From contig NZ_JANGCG010000001.1 in NCBI RefSeq assembly GCF_024462815.1, positions 62,001 to 126,000 on the forward strand: a stretch of 64,000 nucleotides of DNA. Reading direction: 5' to 3'. Shown here piece by piece: positions 40,482-48,523 of the stretch. The stretch's first letter is position 1; each line of letters starts with the position of its first letter. The notes under the pieces were generated by a model. It was given only the letters and a program-made list of their open reading frames with translations, ran no database searches and was not told the DNA's origin. The DNA comes from Gemmiger formicilis (GTDB lineage Bacteria > Bacillota > Clostridia > Oscillospirales > Ruminococcaceae). Made by a program: the position numbers and the translations under genes.

Positions 40482-40852
40482 CAAAGACGATTTTTGAAGA
40501 AATGGGCGGCACTTATATACGGGTTGGAGATTATTTTCTCCCCGATTTGAAACTGCCCGAAACAGAAACACAATCTATCGGCATATGGGGACAGCGGCAT
40601 AAACGCTACTTGAAAGAGCATAAACGGCTGTTTTATTCTAATTTGTTGACAAGCGGAAAACTGAACAGTTACCTTGCTGATATTGATCGACAGGCAGAGG
40701 AAATGTTTTCTCGGCTGGTAAAACAGATGGCAGAATGTGAGGGCGTGACAGAACAGCTAAAGGCAGAAAATCAGCTTGAATGGGTCGGGAAAATGAATAA
40801 TATTCGTAGCAGAGCAGTAGAGATTATAGATGTAGAATTGATTTGTGTTTAG
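40478..40852 (+). CDS. TnpV-family transposon protein
   Basis: 124 residues. TYIRVGDYFLPDLKLPE, then HKRYLKEHKRLFYSNLL and LEWVGKMNNIRSRAVEI are the complete TnpV pattern, longer at the N-terminus than the 29,966 copy. It overlaps the truncated integrase stop by 4 nt. Function unknown. Confidence 0.8.
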   Translation: MTKTIFEEMGGTYIRVGDYFLPDLKLPETETQSIGIWGQRHKRYLKEHKRLFYSNLLTSGKLNSYLADIDRQAEEMFSRLVKQMAECEGVTEQLKAENQLEWVGKMNNIRSRAVEIIDVELICV

Positions 40853-40886
40853 GAGGACAAAGCGGCAGATATAATGTTAAAAGTAG

Positions 40887-40915
40887 TTGCGCGCGCACGC
40901 ATATTGCGTTATAAT
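40887..40915 (+). promoter_or_regulatory. marR-MATE promoter
   Basis: TTGCGC (40887-40892) and TATAAT (40910-40915) are 17 nt apart, 25 nt before the MarR start. The alternating GCGCGCGCACGC in the spacer is unlike the AT-rich surroundings and may hold the MarR operator. Confidence 0.65.
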
Positions 40916-40940
40916 ACTGGTGGTTAGGAGGAATATATCT

Positions 40941-41390
40941 ATGCAACTATTAAAATGGCTTTCCGTAACAGACCGATTTTACAAAATCTATTTGGACAAG
41001 CAACTTGCCCCCTATGGAATCAACAACAGTCAATATATGTTCTTAATCAAAATCTGTCGTTCGCCCGGTATTCTACAAGATTCTTTGTTGAATATGTTCT
41101 ATGTTCATCCAAGCAATATTGTACGGACGGTTGCGACATTGGAAAAGCAGGGAATGATTACACGTTCTCCCAATGATAATGATAAGCGGACATGTAAATT
41201 GTATCCTACAGAAAGAGCATTGTCTATTGTTGACGAGATACAGATGATATGCGAAAAGACAGAAGCTCTTTTATTGCAGGGTATGAGCGAATCCGAGCAG
41301 AACCTTTTTATGGATTTCTTAATACAGGCGGGCAGAAATATCACATCGGAACTCCATATAGAGAGAAAGGGGGAGGAGTTCAATGACTGA
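40941..41390 (+). CDS. MarR-family transcriptional regulator
   Basis: 149 residues starting after TTAGGAGG. The winged helix reads QYMFLIKICRSPGILQDSLLNMFYVHPSNIVRTVATLEKQGMI (in parts), with the wing around SPNDNDKRTCKLYPTE. It overlaps the MATE gene by 8 nt and likely represses the pair until a toxic ligand binds. Confidence 0.88.
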   Translation: MQLLKWLSVTDRFYKIYLDKQLAPYGINNSQYMFLIKICRSPGILQDSLLNMFYVHPSNIVRTVATLEKQGMITRSPNDNDKRTCKLYPTERALSIVDEIQMICEKTEALLLQGMSESEQNLFMDFLIQAGRNITSELHIERKGEEFND

Positions 41391-42759
41391 AAATCCTCTG
41401 GGCTATGAAAAAATTCCAAAGCTGTTGAAAAATTTTGCTGTTCCCAGTATTGTGGCGTCTCTTGTCGGTTCAATCTACAATATTGTGGATCAGATTTTTA
41501 TTGGTCAAGGGGTCGGTTATTTGGGAAATGCAGCAACCAATGTTGCCTACCCGTTTTCTACCATCTGCCTTGCCATTGCACTACTGGTCGGAATTGGCAG
41601 TTCTTCCCGTGTTTCCCTCTGTCTTGGATGCAAAGAGCCGAAAGCTGCCGCCAAAGCAGCGGGAAATGGTATTGTTCTGATGGGAATTTTCGGAATTATT
41701 TATTTGCTGATTGGAGAAACTTTTCTGTCTTTGCTCCTAAAGGCATTTGGGGCAACGACAGCTGTATTTCCATATGCAAAGCAGTATGCCAGCATAACAT
41801 TGATTGGAATGCCGTTTCTCATTGTAACGACTGGTATGAGCAATTTGATTCGAGCAGATGGAAAACCAAAGTATTCAATGGTCTGCATGATTGTGGGAGC
41901 TATTATCAATACCATTCTTGACCCCATTTTTATTTTTGTTTGCGATTGGGGAATTGCCGGCGGAGCTTGGGCAACGGTTATTGGGCAAATTTTTTCCTTC
42001 ATACTCGCACTCCGTTATCTATGGCGTTTCCAAACAATCCATTTTGAAAAAGAGTCGTTTTTATTGGACATCAAAGAAAGCATGAAAATTTGCAGCATGG
42101 GAATCAGCAGCAGCTCAAACCAGATTGCAGTTACCGTGATTCAAATCATTCAGTACAATTCGTTGACTTATTACGGCGCATTAACAAAATATGGAACAGA
42201 TATTCCCTTAGCTGCTTGCGGAATCGTTATGAAAACAAATGCCATAATCCTTGCGATTGTTGTAGGAATCTCGCAGGGAACACAGCCGATTATCGGCTTC
42301 AACTATGGGGCAAGGCAATACCATCGTGTACGGGAGGCTTACCTGCTTGCGGTAAAATGGAACCTTGTTGTTTCCACAATTGCTTTCATCGCATTTCAAT
42401 TTTTCCCGCAATCTATCATTTCGCTATTCGGAGATGGGGACGAGCTGTATTTTGAATTTGCTGTTTTGTTCATGCGTACCTATCTTTTCATGGTGTTGGT
42501 AAATGGTGTGCAGTTGCTTTCTTCCAGTTTTTTTACCGCAATAGGAAAATCGTTAAAAGGTGCGCTGTTGGCATTAACAAGGCAGACCTTTGTGTTGATT
42601 CCGCTTACCCTGCTGCTCCCGCTTCGTTTCGGAATTATGGGAGTATTGCTTGCGGGACCTATTGCTGATTTTTCAGCGTTTATGCTATCTGTTGTACTCG
42701 TGGGTATAGAATTAAAAAAACAAAAAAAACTCGCTTATAATTTAAGCCATAGCATATAG
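41383..42759 (+). CDS. MATE-family multidrug efflux transporter
   Basis: 458 residues with about 12 membrane helices in two repeats. GYEKIPKLLKNFAVPSIVASLVGSIYNIVDQIFIG at the start and QPIIGFNYGA after the mid-loop are typical of Clostridial MATE antiporters (MepA/DinF-like). It exports cationic drugs or metabolites against Na+ or H+. With the overlapping marR it is the cargo of the right-hand element. Confidence 0.92.
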   Translation: MTENPLGYEKIPKLLKNFAVPSIVASLVGSIYNIVDQIFIGQGVGYLGNAATNVAYPFSTICLAIALLVGIGSSSRVSLCLGCKEPKAAAKAAGNGIVLMGIFGIIYLLIGETFLSLLLKAFGATTAVFPYAKQYASITLIGMPFLIVTTGMSNLIRADGKPKYSMVCMIVGAIINTILDPIFIFVCDWGIAGGAWATVIGQIFSFILALRYLWRFQTIHFEKESFLLDIKESMKICSMGISSSSNQIAVTVIQIIQYNSLTYYGALTKYGTDIPLAACGIVMKTNAIILAIVVGISQGTQPIIGFNYGARQYHRVREAYLLAVKWNLVVSTIAFIAFQFFPQSIISLFGDGDELYFEFAVLFMRTYLFMVLVNGVQLLSSSFFTAIGKSLKGALLALTRQTFVLIPLTLLLPLRFGIMGVLLAGPIADFSAFMLSVVLVGIELKKQKKLAYNLSHSI

Positions 42760-42915
42760 CTATTATCCACAGCTACTGAGCAAGTGTTATCAATACCGAT
42801 AACAAAATGATAACATTAGCTTATATAGGCAGGATAATATGGATATATCAAATAATCAAAGGATTTACATACTCGGCAGAGAATAATTTCTAAACAAAAT
42901 CAGTTAGGAAAAGTC
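42760..42915. other. Right end of the island
   Basis: No gene. It contains GATAACAAAATGATAACA (42797-42814), similar to the repeat at 39,046, suggesting that these are end-specific binding sites of the right-hand element. Confidence 0.45.
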
Positions 42916-42933
42916 GAGTTTGAATAATCGCGA
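42916..42933 (+). other. Attachment site attR of the island
   Basis: Exact copy of the 18-bp attL sequence GAGTTTGAATAATCGCGA. What follows (CTAAATAGAGCC and a terminator) is presumably the original chromosomal sequence downstream of guaA. Confidence 0.85.
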
Positions 42934-42943
42934 GCACTAAATA

Positions 42944-42991
42944 GAGCCTGCATATTGCACGATGATTCGTGTAATGTGCGGGCTTTTTTCA
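42944..42991 (+). terminator. Likely ancestral guaA terminator
   Basis: GAGCCTGCATATTGCACG pairs with CGTGTAATGTGCGGGC, with wobbles, followed by TTTTTT. Its first half parallels the element-borne terminator at 24,922, so the element appears to carry an imitation of the sequence it displaced. Confidence 0.75.
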
Positions 42992-43081
42992 GAACTTTTT
43001 TACTTCATCCTGCCAGCCTTCAGGCTGGACGTCTGCCTTTGGATGGTGTACAATGAATAAAACAAATGTCCGGGGGCGCTT

Positions 43082-43282
43082 ATGGAAGAATACAGCACAG
43101 AAGTTTACAAAAATCATCTGATTCGTGGCGATTTACATGGCGCGGTGGACTATCTGGGACGATTCCCGGAGCAGGCAGAGCTGCTGAAAAGGTATAAAGA
43201 ACGCCTTGAAGAAGTCGGAGTCAATGAGATACAGCAAACGGTAAAATTCCTGTTTGCGGAAAATGAAAGGACGCTTCCATGA
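43082..43282 (+). CDS. Small acidic protein of unknown function
   Basis: 66 residues, start after CCGGGGGCG. Helical and charged (YKNHLIRGDLHGAVDYLGRFPEQAELL), with no motif I recognise. Its stop overlaps the P1-peptidase start (ATGA), which suggests that it is really translated and coupled to that gene. Confidence 0.6.
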   Translation: MEEYSTEVYKNHLIRGDLHGAVDYLGRFPEQAELLKRYKERLEEVGVNEIQQTVKFLFAENERTLP

Positions 43283-44241
43283 AAGAAATTTCTATAAAAG
43301 ACTTCAGAAATATACAAATTGGCCAGGCAGAAAACGTGCAGGCTGGCACAGGCTGCACGGTGTTTCTGCTGGGCCGGGAGGGCGCATCCGTCGGGCTGGA
43401 TGTCCGCGGCGGTGGGCCTGCCTCGCGGGAGAGTGAGCTGCTCAAGCCGCTGGCCACCGCGCAGGTCATTCACGCCATTCTGCTGGCGGGCGGCAGTGCC
43501 TTTGGGCTGGACGCCGCGGGCGGCGTGATGCGCTATCTGGAGGAGCGCGGCATTGGCGTTGATGTGGGTGTCACAAGGGTTCCGCTGGTCTGCCAGTCGG
43601 ATTTGTTTGACCTGACAGTGGCCGATGCGCACACCCGCCCCGATGCGGCTATGGCCTACGAGGCCTGTGTCAACGCGGAGACGGGCAACTACCGTGACGG
43701 CAACCACGGCGCGGGCACCGGCGCCACCGTCGGCAAGCTGCTGGGTATGGAGCACTGCATGAAGTCCGGCATCGGCAGCTATGCCGTTCAGGTGGGGAAC
43801 CTGCAGGTCGGCGCTGTGGTGGCCGTCAATGCCGTGGGTGACGTTTACGATTACGAGAACGGCCGTAAAATCGCGGGCCTGTTGGCAGCGGACGGAAAAA
43901 CCTTCCTCGATTCCGAGCTGGCGGCCCTGCAGGCAATCGAGGCGCAGGCGGAAAAGTTTGTCGGCAACACCACACTCGGCGTGATTCTCACCAATGCAGG
44001 GCTGGACAAGGCGCACCTGTGCAAGATTGCGGGCATGGCCCACGATGGATACGCCCGCGCCATCCGCCCGGTGCACACCTCTATGGACGGTGACAGCATT
44101 TACGCGGTGTCGCTGGGGGATGTGCCCGCCGATATGGACGTTGTGGGAACGCTGGCGGCGCGGGTTATGGCCAAGGCGATTGTGCGCGCCGTGCAGGCGG
44201 CAGAACCGGCCTACGGCCTGCCGTCTGCCGGTGAAATCTGA
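43279..44241 (+). CDS. P1-family (S58/DmpA-like) peptidase
   Basis: 320 residues. The self-processing N-terminal-nucleophile fold is indicated by LLAGGSAFGLDAAGGVMRYLEE near residue 67, TGATVGKLLG near 150 and the cleavage and nucleophile region FVGNTTLGVILTNA near 230. DmpA-type enzymes are aminopeptidases or amidases; the substrate is unknown. It is coupled to the small ORF upstream. Confidence 0.85.
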   Translation: MKEISIKDFRNIQIGQAENVQAGTGCTVFLLGREGASVGLDVRGGGPASRESELLKPLATAQVIHAILLAGGSAFGLDAAGGVMRYLEERGIGVDVGVTRVPLVCQSDLFDLTVADAHTRPDAAMAYEACVNAETGNYRDGNHGAGTGATVGKLLGMEHCMKSGIGSYAVQVGNLQVGAVVAVNAVGDVYDYENGRKIAGLLAADGKTFLDSELAALQAIEAQAEKFVGNTTLGVILTNAGLDKAHLCKIAGMAHDGYARAIRPVHTSMDGDSIYAVSLGDVPADMDVVGTLAARVMAKAIVRAVQAAEPAYGLPSAGEI

Positions 44242-44243
44242 CA

Positions 44244-44272
44244 TTGCACCCTGCAGGAAATCGCGGTATAAT
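44244..44272 (+). promoter_or_regulatory. Promoter of the GCS2-family gene
   Basis: TTGCAC (44244-44249) and TATAAT (44267-44272), 17 nt apart, 39 nt before the start codon. Confidence 0.7.
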
Positions 44273-44310
44273 AGTCCCATACGATAACCATAGGGAGAAC
44301 AATCCGATTT

Positions 44311-45543
44311 ATGGCAAAACTGGACGAACAAATCAGAATGATGGCGGGCTACTTCGCGGCGGACTGTGAGCCGGAGGGCCGGCTGACCATCGGGCTGGAG
44401 GTTGAGCATTTCCTGACAGGCCCGGATGGCCGTGCGGCAGGACCGGCCGCGGCACAGGCAGCCTTACAGGAGCTGCAGGGGCAGGGGGATGCGCCCATCA
44501 TCATCGACAGCACCTATATGGGGTACAGCGGCCCGGCAATTTCTGCCGCGCTGGGCCCGGCCTGCCAGCTGCGGGTCAGCCTGAAGCCGCAACGGGATGT
44601 GCAGGACATCATGGATTTGTACAACGGCTTCTATTTGCAGATGGGGCTGGCGCTGGCGGCGCATGGGCTGCGTGCGTGGACGGTCGGCTACCATCCCACC
44701 TGCCGTGCAGAGGCCCTGCCGCTGCTGTCTGACACCCGGGACGAGGTGATGGACCGCTACTTTAAAAACACAGGGGCCTGCGGTCTGCAGGCCATGCGTG
44801 CTACGGCGGCCACACTGATTACGATTGACTATTTCAATGAAACGGATTTTGTCCGCAAAATGCGTGCGGCCAGCCTGCTCACGCCGTTCTTTGCACTGCT
44901 GTGCGATAATGTGCCGGTGTATCAGGCAAGCCGCAACAGTGTCTGCACCATGCGCACCCGCATCTGGCAGGATGTCGACCGCGACCGCTGCGGCGTGGTG
45001 CCGCACCTGATGGACGCGGATTTCGGCTTTGCCCGCTATGCGGAGAACGTGCTGACCAAGCCGCAGCTTGTTGCGTGGCGCACCGGCCGGGTGAAAGCGG
45101 TGGGCAGCAAGACCGCCCCGGACCTGTATGCGGCGCACATCAGCCAGCGGGAAGCCGCACACATTTTGTCAATGTTCTTTTACGATGTGCGTCTGAAATC
45201 CCGCATTGAGCTGCGCACGGCGGACAGTATGCCCCCGCAGTATATTGCGGCCTACGCCCAGCTGGTCAAGTCGGTGTTCGGCAGTCCTGCCGCGCTGCAG
45301 AATATACTGCGCCACTATGCCGGGGCTACAACGCTGGACATTACCACAGCCAAGATGGCTGTCTGCAAGGATGGCTTCAATGCGCTGGTGTATGGCCGCC
45401 CAGTCAGCAGTGAGCTTGCGTGGCTGCTGATGCAGGCCCGCAGCCGCACGCCCTCACAGGAGGAGCGCGCCCTGCTGGACCCCTTTATGAAGCTGGTTAC
45501 CGCCCGCAAAACCATCCGTGAGCTGGAAAGCGACCATGAATAA
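44311..45543 (+). CDS. Glutamate-cysteine ligase, GCS2 family
   Basis: 410 residues. LTIGLEVEHFL near residue 25 is the metal-binding start of the carboxylate-amine ligase fold, and IELRTADSMPPQY near 300 is the second signature. Members join glutamate to cysteine or a related amine. No glutathione synthetase is seen nearby, so gamma-glutamylcysteine or another product is possible. Confidence 0.8.
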   Translation: MAKLDEQIRMMAGYFAADCEPEGRLTIGLEVEHFLTGPDGRAAGPAAAQAALQELQGQGDAPIIIDSTYMGYSGPAISAALGPACQLRVSLKPQRDVQDIMDLYNGFYLQMGLALAAHGLRAWTVGYHPTCRAEALPLLSDTRDEVMDRYFKNTGACGLQAMRATAATLITIDYFNETDFVRKMRAASLLTPFFALLCDNVPVYQASRNSVCTMRTRIWQDVDRDRCGVVPHLMDADFGFARYAENVLTKPQLVAWRTGRVKAVGSKTAPDLYAAHISQREAAHILSMFFYDVRLKSRIELRTADSMPPQYIAAYAQLVKSVFGSPAALQNILRHYAGATTLDITTAKMAVCKDGFNALVYGRPVSSELAWLLMQARSRTPSQEERALLDPFMKLVTARKTIRELESDHE

Positions 45544-45588
45544 ACAGGCCGCCCCCGGGCATACTGCACCCGAGAGGGGGCAATACCA

Positions 45589-46110
45589 TTGCGGGAAACA
45601 TCCTATCATGCGGTCATTGCGGAGATGACCGTGCGGGCGCTGTGGGAGATGCAGAACGTGATGGACTGCATCCCGGACGAGCTGTGGGATCGCTGCTATG
45701 GCGGTGCGCCCCTGTGGCAGCATATCTATCACACGTTGCACCATCTGGACCAGTGGTTCATCAACCCGCGAGATAATGATTTTGTGGAGCCGCCGGTGCA
45801 CACGCCGCATCTGCAGGAGCTGGACATTTACCCCGCCGCCCATCTGGACAGGCGGGATATAGATGACTATTTCTATACAATCAAGGCAAAGCTGTCCATC
45901 TATCTCACCTCGCTGCACGATGAGGATTTACTGCAAAGGCCGGAAAACTGCGAATGGACGCGGTTTACGCTGATGCTGTCGCAATATCGGCATCTGTATA
46001 TGCACATGGGTATGCTGATGGGCTTTGTGGAGGCTGAAACCGGCCTTTGCCCGCGCACCCTGCGGGTAGGGGAGGAGCTGCCCCGCCCGCCCTATGAACC
46101 CTATGAATAA
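45589..46110 (+). CDS. DinB-fold protein
   Basis: 173 residues with a TTG start placed after GAGAGGGGG. The four-helix DinB/YfiT pattern includes LWQHIYHTLHHLDQWFIN (with metal-ligand histidines) and QYRHLYMHMGMLMGF near the end. Relatives are thiol-dependent metalloenzymes or stress proteins. The gene just upstream makes a thiol ligase, consistent with a thiol-dependent role, but this is only contextual. Confidence 0.75.
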   Translation: MRETSYHAVIAEMTVRALWEMQNVMDCIPDELWDRCYGGAPLWQHIYHTLHHLDQWFINPRDNDFVEPPVHTPHLQELDIYPAAHLDRRDIDDYFYTIKAKLSIYLTSLHDEDLLQRPENCEWTRFTLMLSQYRHLYMHMGMLMGFVEAETGLCPRTLRVGEELPRPPYEPYE

Positions 46111-46166
46111 GAGACTCCGCCCGCGCCAGTACCAAAAAAATGGCGCTTGTCGGTAAAACACAAGAA

Positions 46167-46205
46167 TACCCCGCGGCTCCATCTGAAAGCCGCGGGGTGT
46201 TTTTA
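46167..46205. terminator. Bidirectional terminator
   Basis: ACCCCGCGGCT pairs with AGCCGCGGGGT around CCATCTGAA, with T residues to the right and A residues to the left. It separates the convergent DinB-fold and MscS genes and overlaps the MscS stop. Confidence 0.85.
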
Positions 46206-47267
46206 CTGCTTGGGTATATCCAGCGTGGTGGTCGGGAAGGCAAAATTGCAGCCCTCGGCGCGGACGACATCCAGTATCTGAAAATTCAGCACGTTCTTTA
46301 CAGCCAGAAATTCGCGCAGCGGAATCTTGGCAATGTAGACACGGCAGCGCAAATCAATGCTGTAATCGTTGAAGCGGTCCAGCGTCACGCTCACGCTGTC
46401 CGGCTGTACATCGGGATTGGCCTGCAGCGTGGCAATCAGCTTTCGGCGCAGAGCCTCGATTTTATCATGGCTGGTATCGTAGGTCAGCCCGATGGTGAAA
46501 TCCCACAGGCGGCTCTGGCGGCGGTCACAGTTCTGGATATACTCCGAGCAAACCTTGGAATTTTCTATCGTGATGGCGACATTATCCAACGTGCGGATGC
46601 GGGTGGAACGGAAGGAAACATCCTCCACCGTACCCTCATAGCTGCCCACGGCGATGTAATCCCCGATGCCGAAGGGGTGCTCTAAAACAAGGGTGATACC
46701 GGCAATCAGGTTGCTTAAGGTGGACTGCGCCGCAAGAGAGATAGCAAGTCCGGCCACCCCGGCGCCGGTCAGCAGGCCGGTGACCGGCACGCCCAGCCGG
46801 TCCAGCATGGCAATGCCGGTGAATACCACAACCAGCGCATGGAAGATATTCTCAAAAAAGCGCCCCATCGTCTGGTGGGTCTGGATGTCCAGATGGTTTT
46901 CGGCACTGTGCAGCAGCAGGCGGGTGACAGGCGCGGCCCGCCAGCTGCCCAGCCCGATATAGAAGATGCAGAGCAAATCCGAGGCAATATCCAGCAGGTG
47001 GGTAATGTTCTCACTGCGGAGCGCATCGAAGGGCAGCACGGATATGGCGGAGCCCAGCGCAAGCATGGCAAGAAAGACGCGCAGGATCATGGCCAGCGGT
47101 ATAATGTAGCTTTCCAGCAGGATGCTGAGCCACGAGGCTATGTGCGGCTTCATCCGCTTTAAGAGGCGGGCGGCAATGTACCTGCACAGCTCCGGCAGGG
47201 CAACGGCCAGCAGCGCCAACACCAGCGCCGGAATAAGCAGGCTAAAGCTAAAAGTCAAATCAGTCAT
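46203..47267 (-). CDS. MscS-family mechanosensitive channel
   Basis: 354 residues. Three N-terminal helices are followed by the pore helix (TGLLTGAGVAGLAISLAAQSTLSNLIAG, near residue 150) and the MscS beta domain (FGIGDYIAVGSYEGTVEDVSFRSTRIRTLDN). The ATG follows GGAGGGACC on the minus strand. The channel releases ions during hypo-osmotic shock. Confidence 0.92.
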   Translation of the reverse strand: MTDLTFSFSLLIPALVLALLAVALPELCRYIAARLLKRMKPHIASWLSILLESYIIPLAMILRVFLAMLALGSAISVLPFDALRSENITHLLDIASDLLCIFYIGLGSWRAAPVTRLLLHSAENHLDIQTHQTMGRFFENIFHALVVVFTGIAMLDRLGVPVTGLLTGAGVAGLAISLAAQSTLSNLIAGITLVLEHPFGIGDYIAVGSYEGTVEDVSFRSTRIRTLDNVAITIENSKVCSEYIQNCDRRQSRLWDFTIGLTYDTSHDKIEALRRKLIATLQANPDVQPDSVSVTLDRFNDYSIDLRCRVYIAKIPLREFLAVKNVLNFQILDVVRAEGCNFAFPTTTLDIPKQ

Positions 47268-47308
47268 GGGGCAAGGTCCCTCCTTTGCAAGAATTATACC
47301 ATACCCTC

Positions 47309-47336
47309 TTGCATTTTGTAAAACCTGTGCTATAAT
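47309..47336 (+). promoter_or_regulatory. ribU promoter
   Basis: TTGCAT (47309-47314) and TATAAT (47331-47336), 16 nt apart, 19 nt before the RFN element. Confidence 0.7.
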
Positions 47337-47354
47337 ACTTTCCAGAAAGTCTGT

Positions 47355-47482
47355 TTCAGGGCGGGGTGCAATTCCCCACCGGCGGTGAACGGCCAAGGCC
47401 GTAAGCCCGCGACCGGCTGCTTTTGCAGCCGCTGATCCGGTGTGATTCCGGGGCCGACGGTATAGTCCGGATGAAAGAAACG
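47355..47482 (+). ncRNA. FMN riboswitch (RFN element)
   Basis: All conserved RFN blocks are visible: TTCAGGGCGGGGTG, CCCCACCGGCGGT, AAGCCCGCGA, the variable stem with GCTGCTTTTGCAGC, GATCCGGTGTGATTCCGG, GGCCGACGGT and ATAGTCCGGATGAAAGA. Binding of FMN should favour the terminator that follows and switch off ribU. Confidence 0.97.
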
Positions 47483-47504
47483 GAAAGCTGTCTGTTTAGC
47501 TTTT

Positions 47505-47549
47505 TCTGCGCCCTGCTGTATGCTTTTGTACAGCAGGGCGTTTTTATTT
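47505..47549 (+). terminator. Riboswitch-controlled terminator of ribU
   Basis: CGCCCTGCTGTA pairs with TACAGCAGGGCG around TGCTTTTG, followed by TTTTTA. It lies 20 nt after the RFN element and 60 nt before ribU. Confidence 0.9.
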
Positions 47550-47612
47550 GCGATGCAGAGCCTCCCGAAGTTCCAAAGCCGGCTTTCAAAAAATATCGGG
47601 AGGAACCCTATT

Positions 47613-48206
47613 ATGAAAAACACATCCAATGTCCGCAAGCTCACAGGAACCGCCATGCTCGGCGCAGTCGCCGCTGTGCTGATGTACCTTGAGTTTCCCA
47701 TCCCCATTATGCCGTCCTTCGTCAAGCTCGATGTGTCGGAGCTGCCCGCCCTGTTGGCGGCCTACGCCTATGGGCCGGTTTCCGGCATCGCGGTCTGCCT
47801 GATCAAGAACCTTATCAAGCTGCCCAGCACCAGTACCGCCGCGGTGGGGGAGCTGTTCAACTTTGTGATGGGCGCGCTCTTTGTCGGCGTGGCGGGCTTT
47901 GTCTACAAGCGCAGCAAGTCCCGCCGCAGCGCCCTGATTGGCGCGGGGCTGGGCGCCGTGATTATGGCCGTGGTCAGTGTGCCGTACAACTATTTCATCG
48001 TATACCCGGCGTATGTGGTGCTGTACCATCTGCCGCTGGACGCAATTATCGGGATGTATCAGGCCATCAACCCCAGTGTGGATGGTCTGCTGGCCTGCCT
48101 GCTGACCTTCAATCTGCCGTTCACCCTTTTCAAGGGATTGCTGGATGCAGCACTCTGCTTCCTGATTTACAAACCGCTGTCTCCGATTCTGCACGGCCGC
48201 AAATAA
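47613..48206 (+). CDS. ribU: Riboflavin ECF transporter S component
   Basis: 197 residues, six hydrophobic helices. KLTGTAMLGAVAAVLMYLEFPIP and FVKLDVSELPALLAAYAYGPVSG are diagnostic of RibU, and control by an FMN riboswitch confirms the substrate. The ATG follows GGGAGGA. It must share an ECF ATPase/T module encoded elsewhere; the module at 4.5-7.7 kb has its own S subunit. Confidence 0.95.
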   Translation: MKNTSNVRKLTGTAMLGAVAAVLMYLEFPIPIMPSFVKLDVSELPALLAAYAYGPVSGIAVCLIKNLIKLPSTSTAAVGELFNFVMGALFVGVAGFVYKRSKSRRSALIGAGLGAVIMAVVSVPYNYFIVYPAYVVLYHLPLDAIIGMYQAINPSVDGLLACLLTFNLPFTLFKGLLDAALCFLIYKPLSPILHGRK

Positions 48207-48289
48207 GGCGGCTTTGCGGCAAAAGCACACACGGCGGGCAAAATGTACTACTTTTGTGCAAATCCTATGAACTGCACAACGAAATCTCG

Positions 48290-48318
48290 TTGACTTGACC
48301 GAAAACCTGTGGTACACT
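48290..48318 (+). promoter_or_regulatory. metK promoter
   Basis: TTGACT (48290-48295) and TACACT (48313-48318), 17 nt apart, 25 nt before the SAM riboswitch. Confidence 0.7.
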
Positions 48319-48342
48319 AGCAACACAACAACAGAATAGCAA

Positions 48343-48437
48343 CTTATCAAGAGTGGCTGAGGGAACAGGCCCGATGAAGCCCGACAACCTGCACGTATGT
48401 GCAAGGTGCCAATTCCTGCGGGAAACCGAAAGATAAG
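48343..48437 (+). ncRNA. SAM-I riboswitch (S-box)
   Basis: The S-box blocks are present: CTTATCAAGAGTGGCTGAGG, GGCCCGATGAAGCCC, CAACCTGC with the matching GCAAGGTGCCAATTCC, and the closing GAAAGATAAG. High S-adenosylmethionine should promote termination and lower MetK. Confidence 0.97.
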
Positions 48438-48440
48438 CGT

Positions 48441-48474
48441 TATGCGCGCAGTCTTTCCGGCTGCGCGTTTTTTT
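48441..48474 (+). terminator. Riboswitch-controlled terminator of metK
   Basis: GCGCGCAG pairs with CTGCGCG around TCTTTCCGG, followed by seven T residues, immediately after the S-box. Confidence 0.9.
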
Positions 48475-48523
48475 GTTTCCACGGTTGCGTTTCTGCCGAA
48501 TTTTTATAGGAGGCTATCTACCA

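Noticed and set aside
24895..42933. Prophage
   Set aside because: No capsid, tail, terminase, portal or lysis genes; relaxase and MobC-like genes indicate a mobilisable element.
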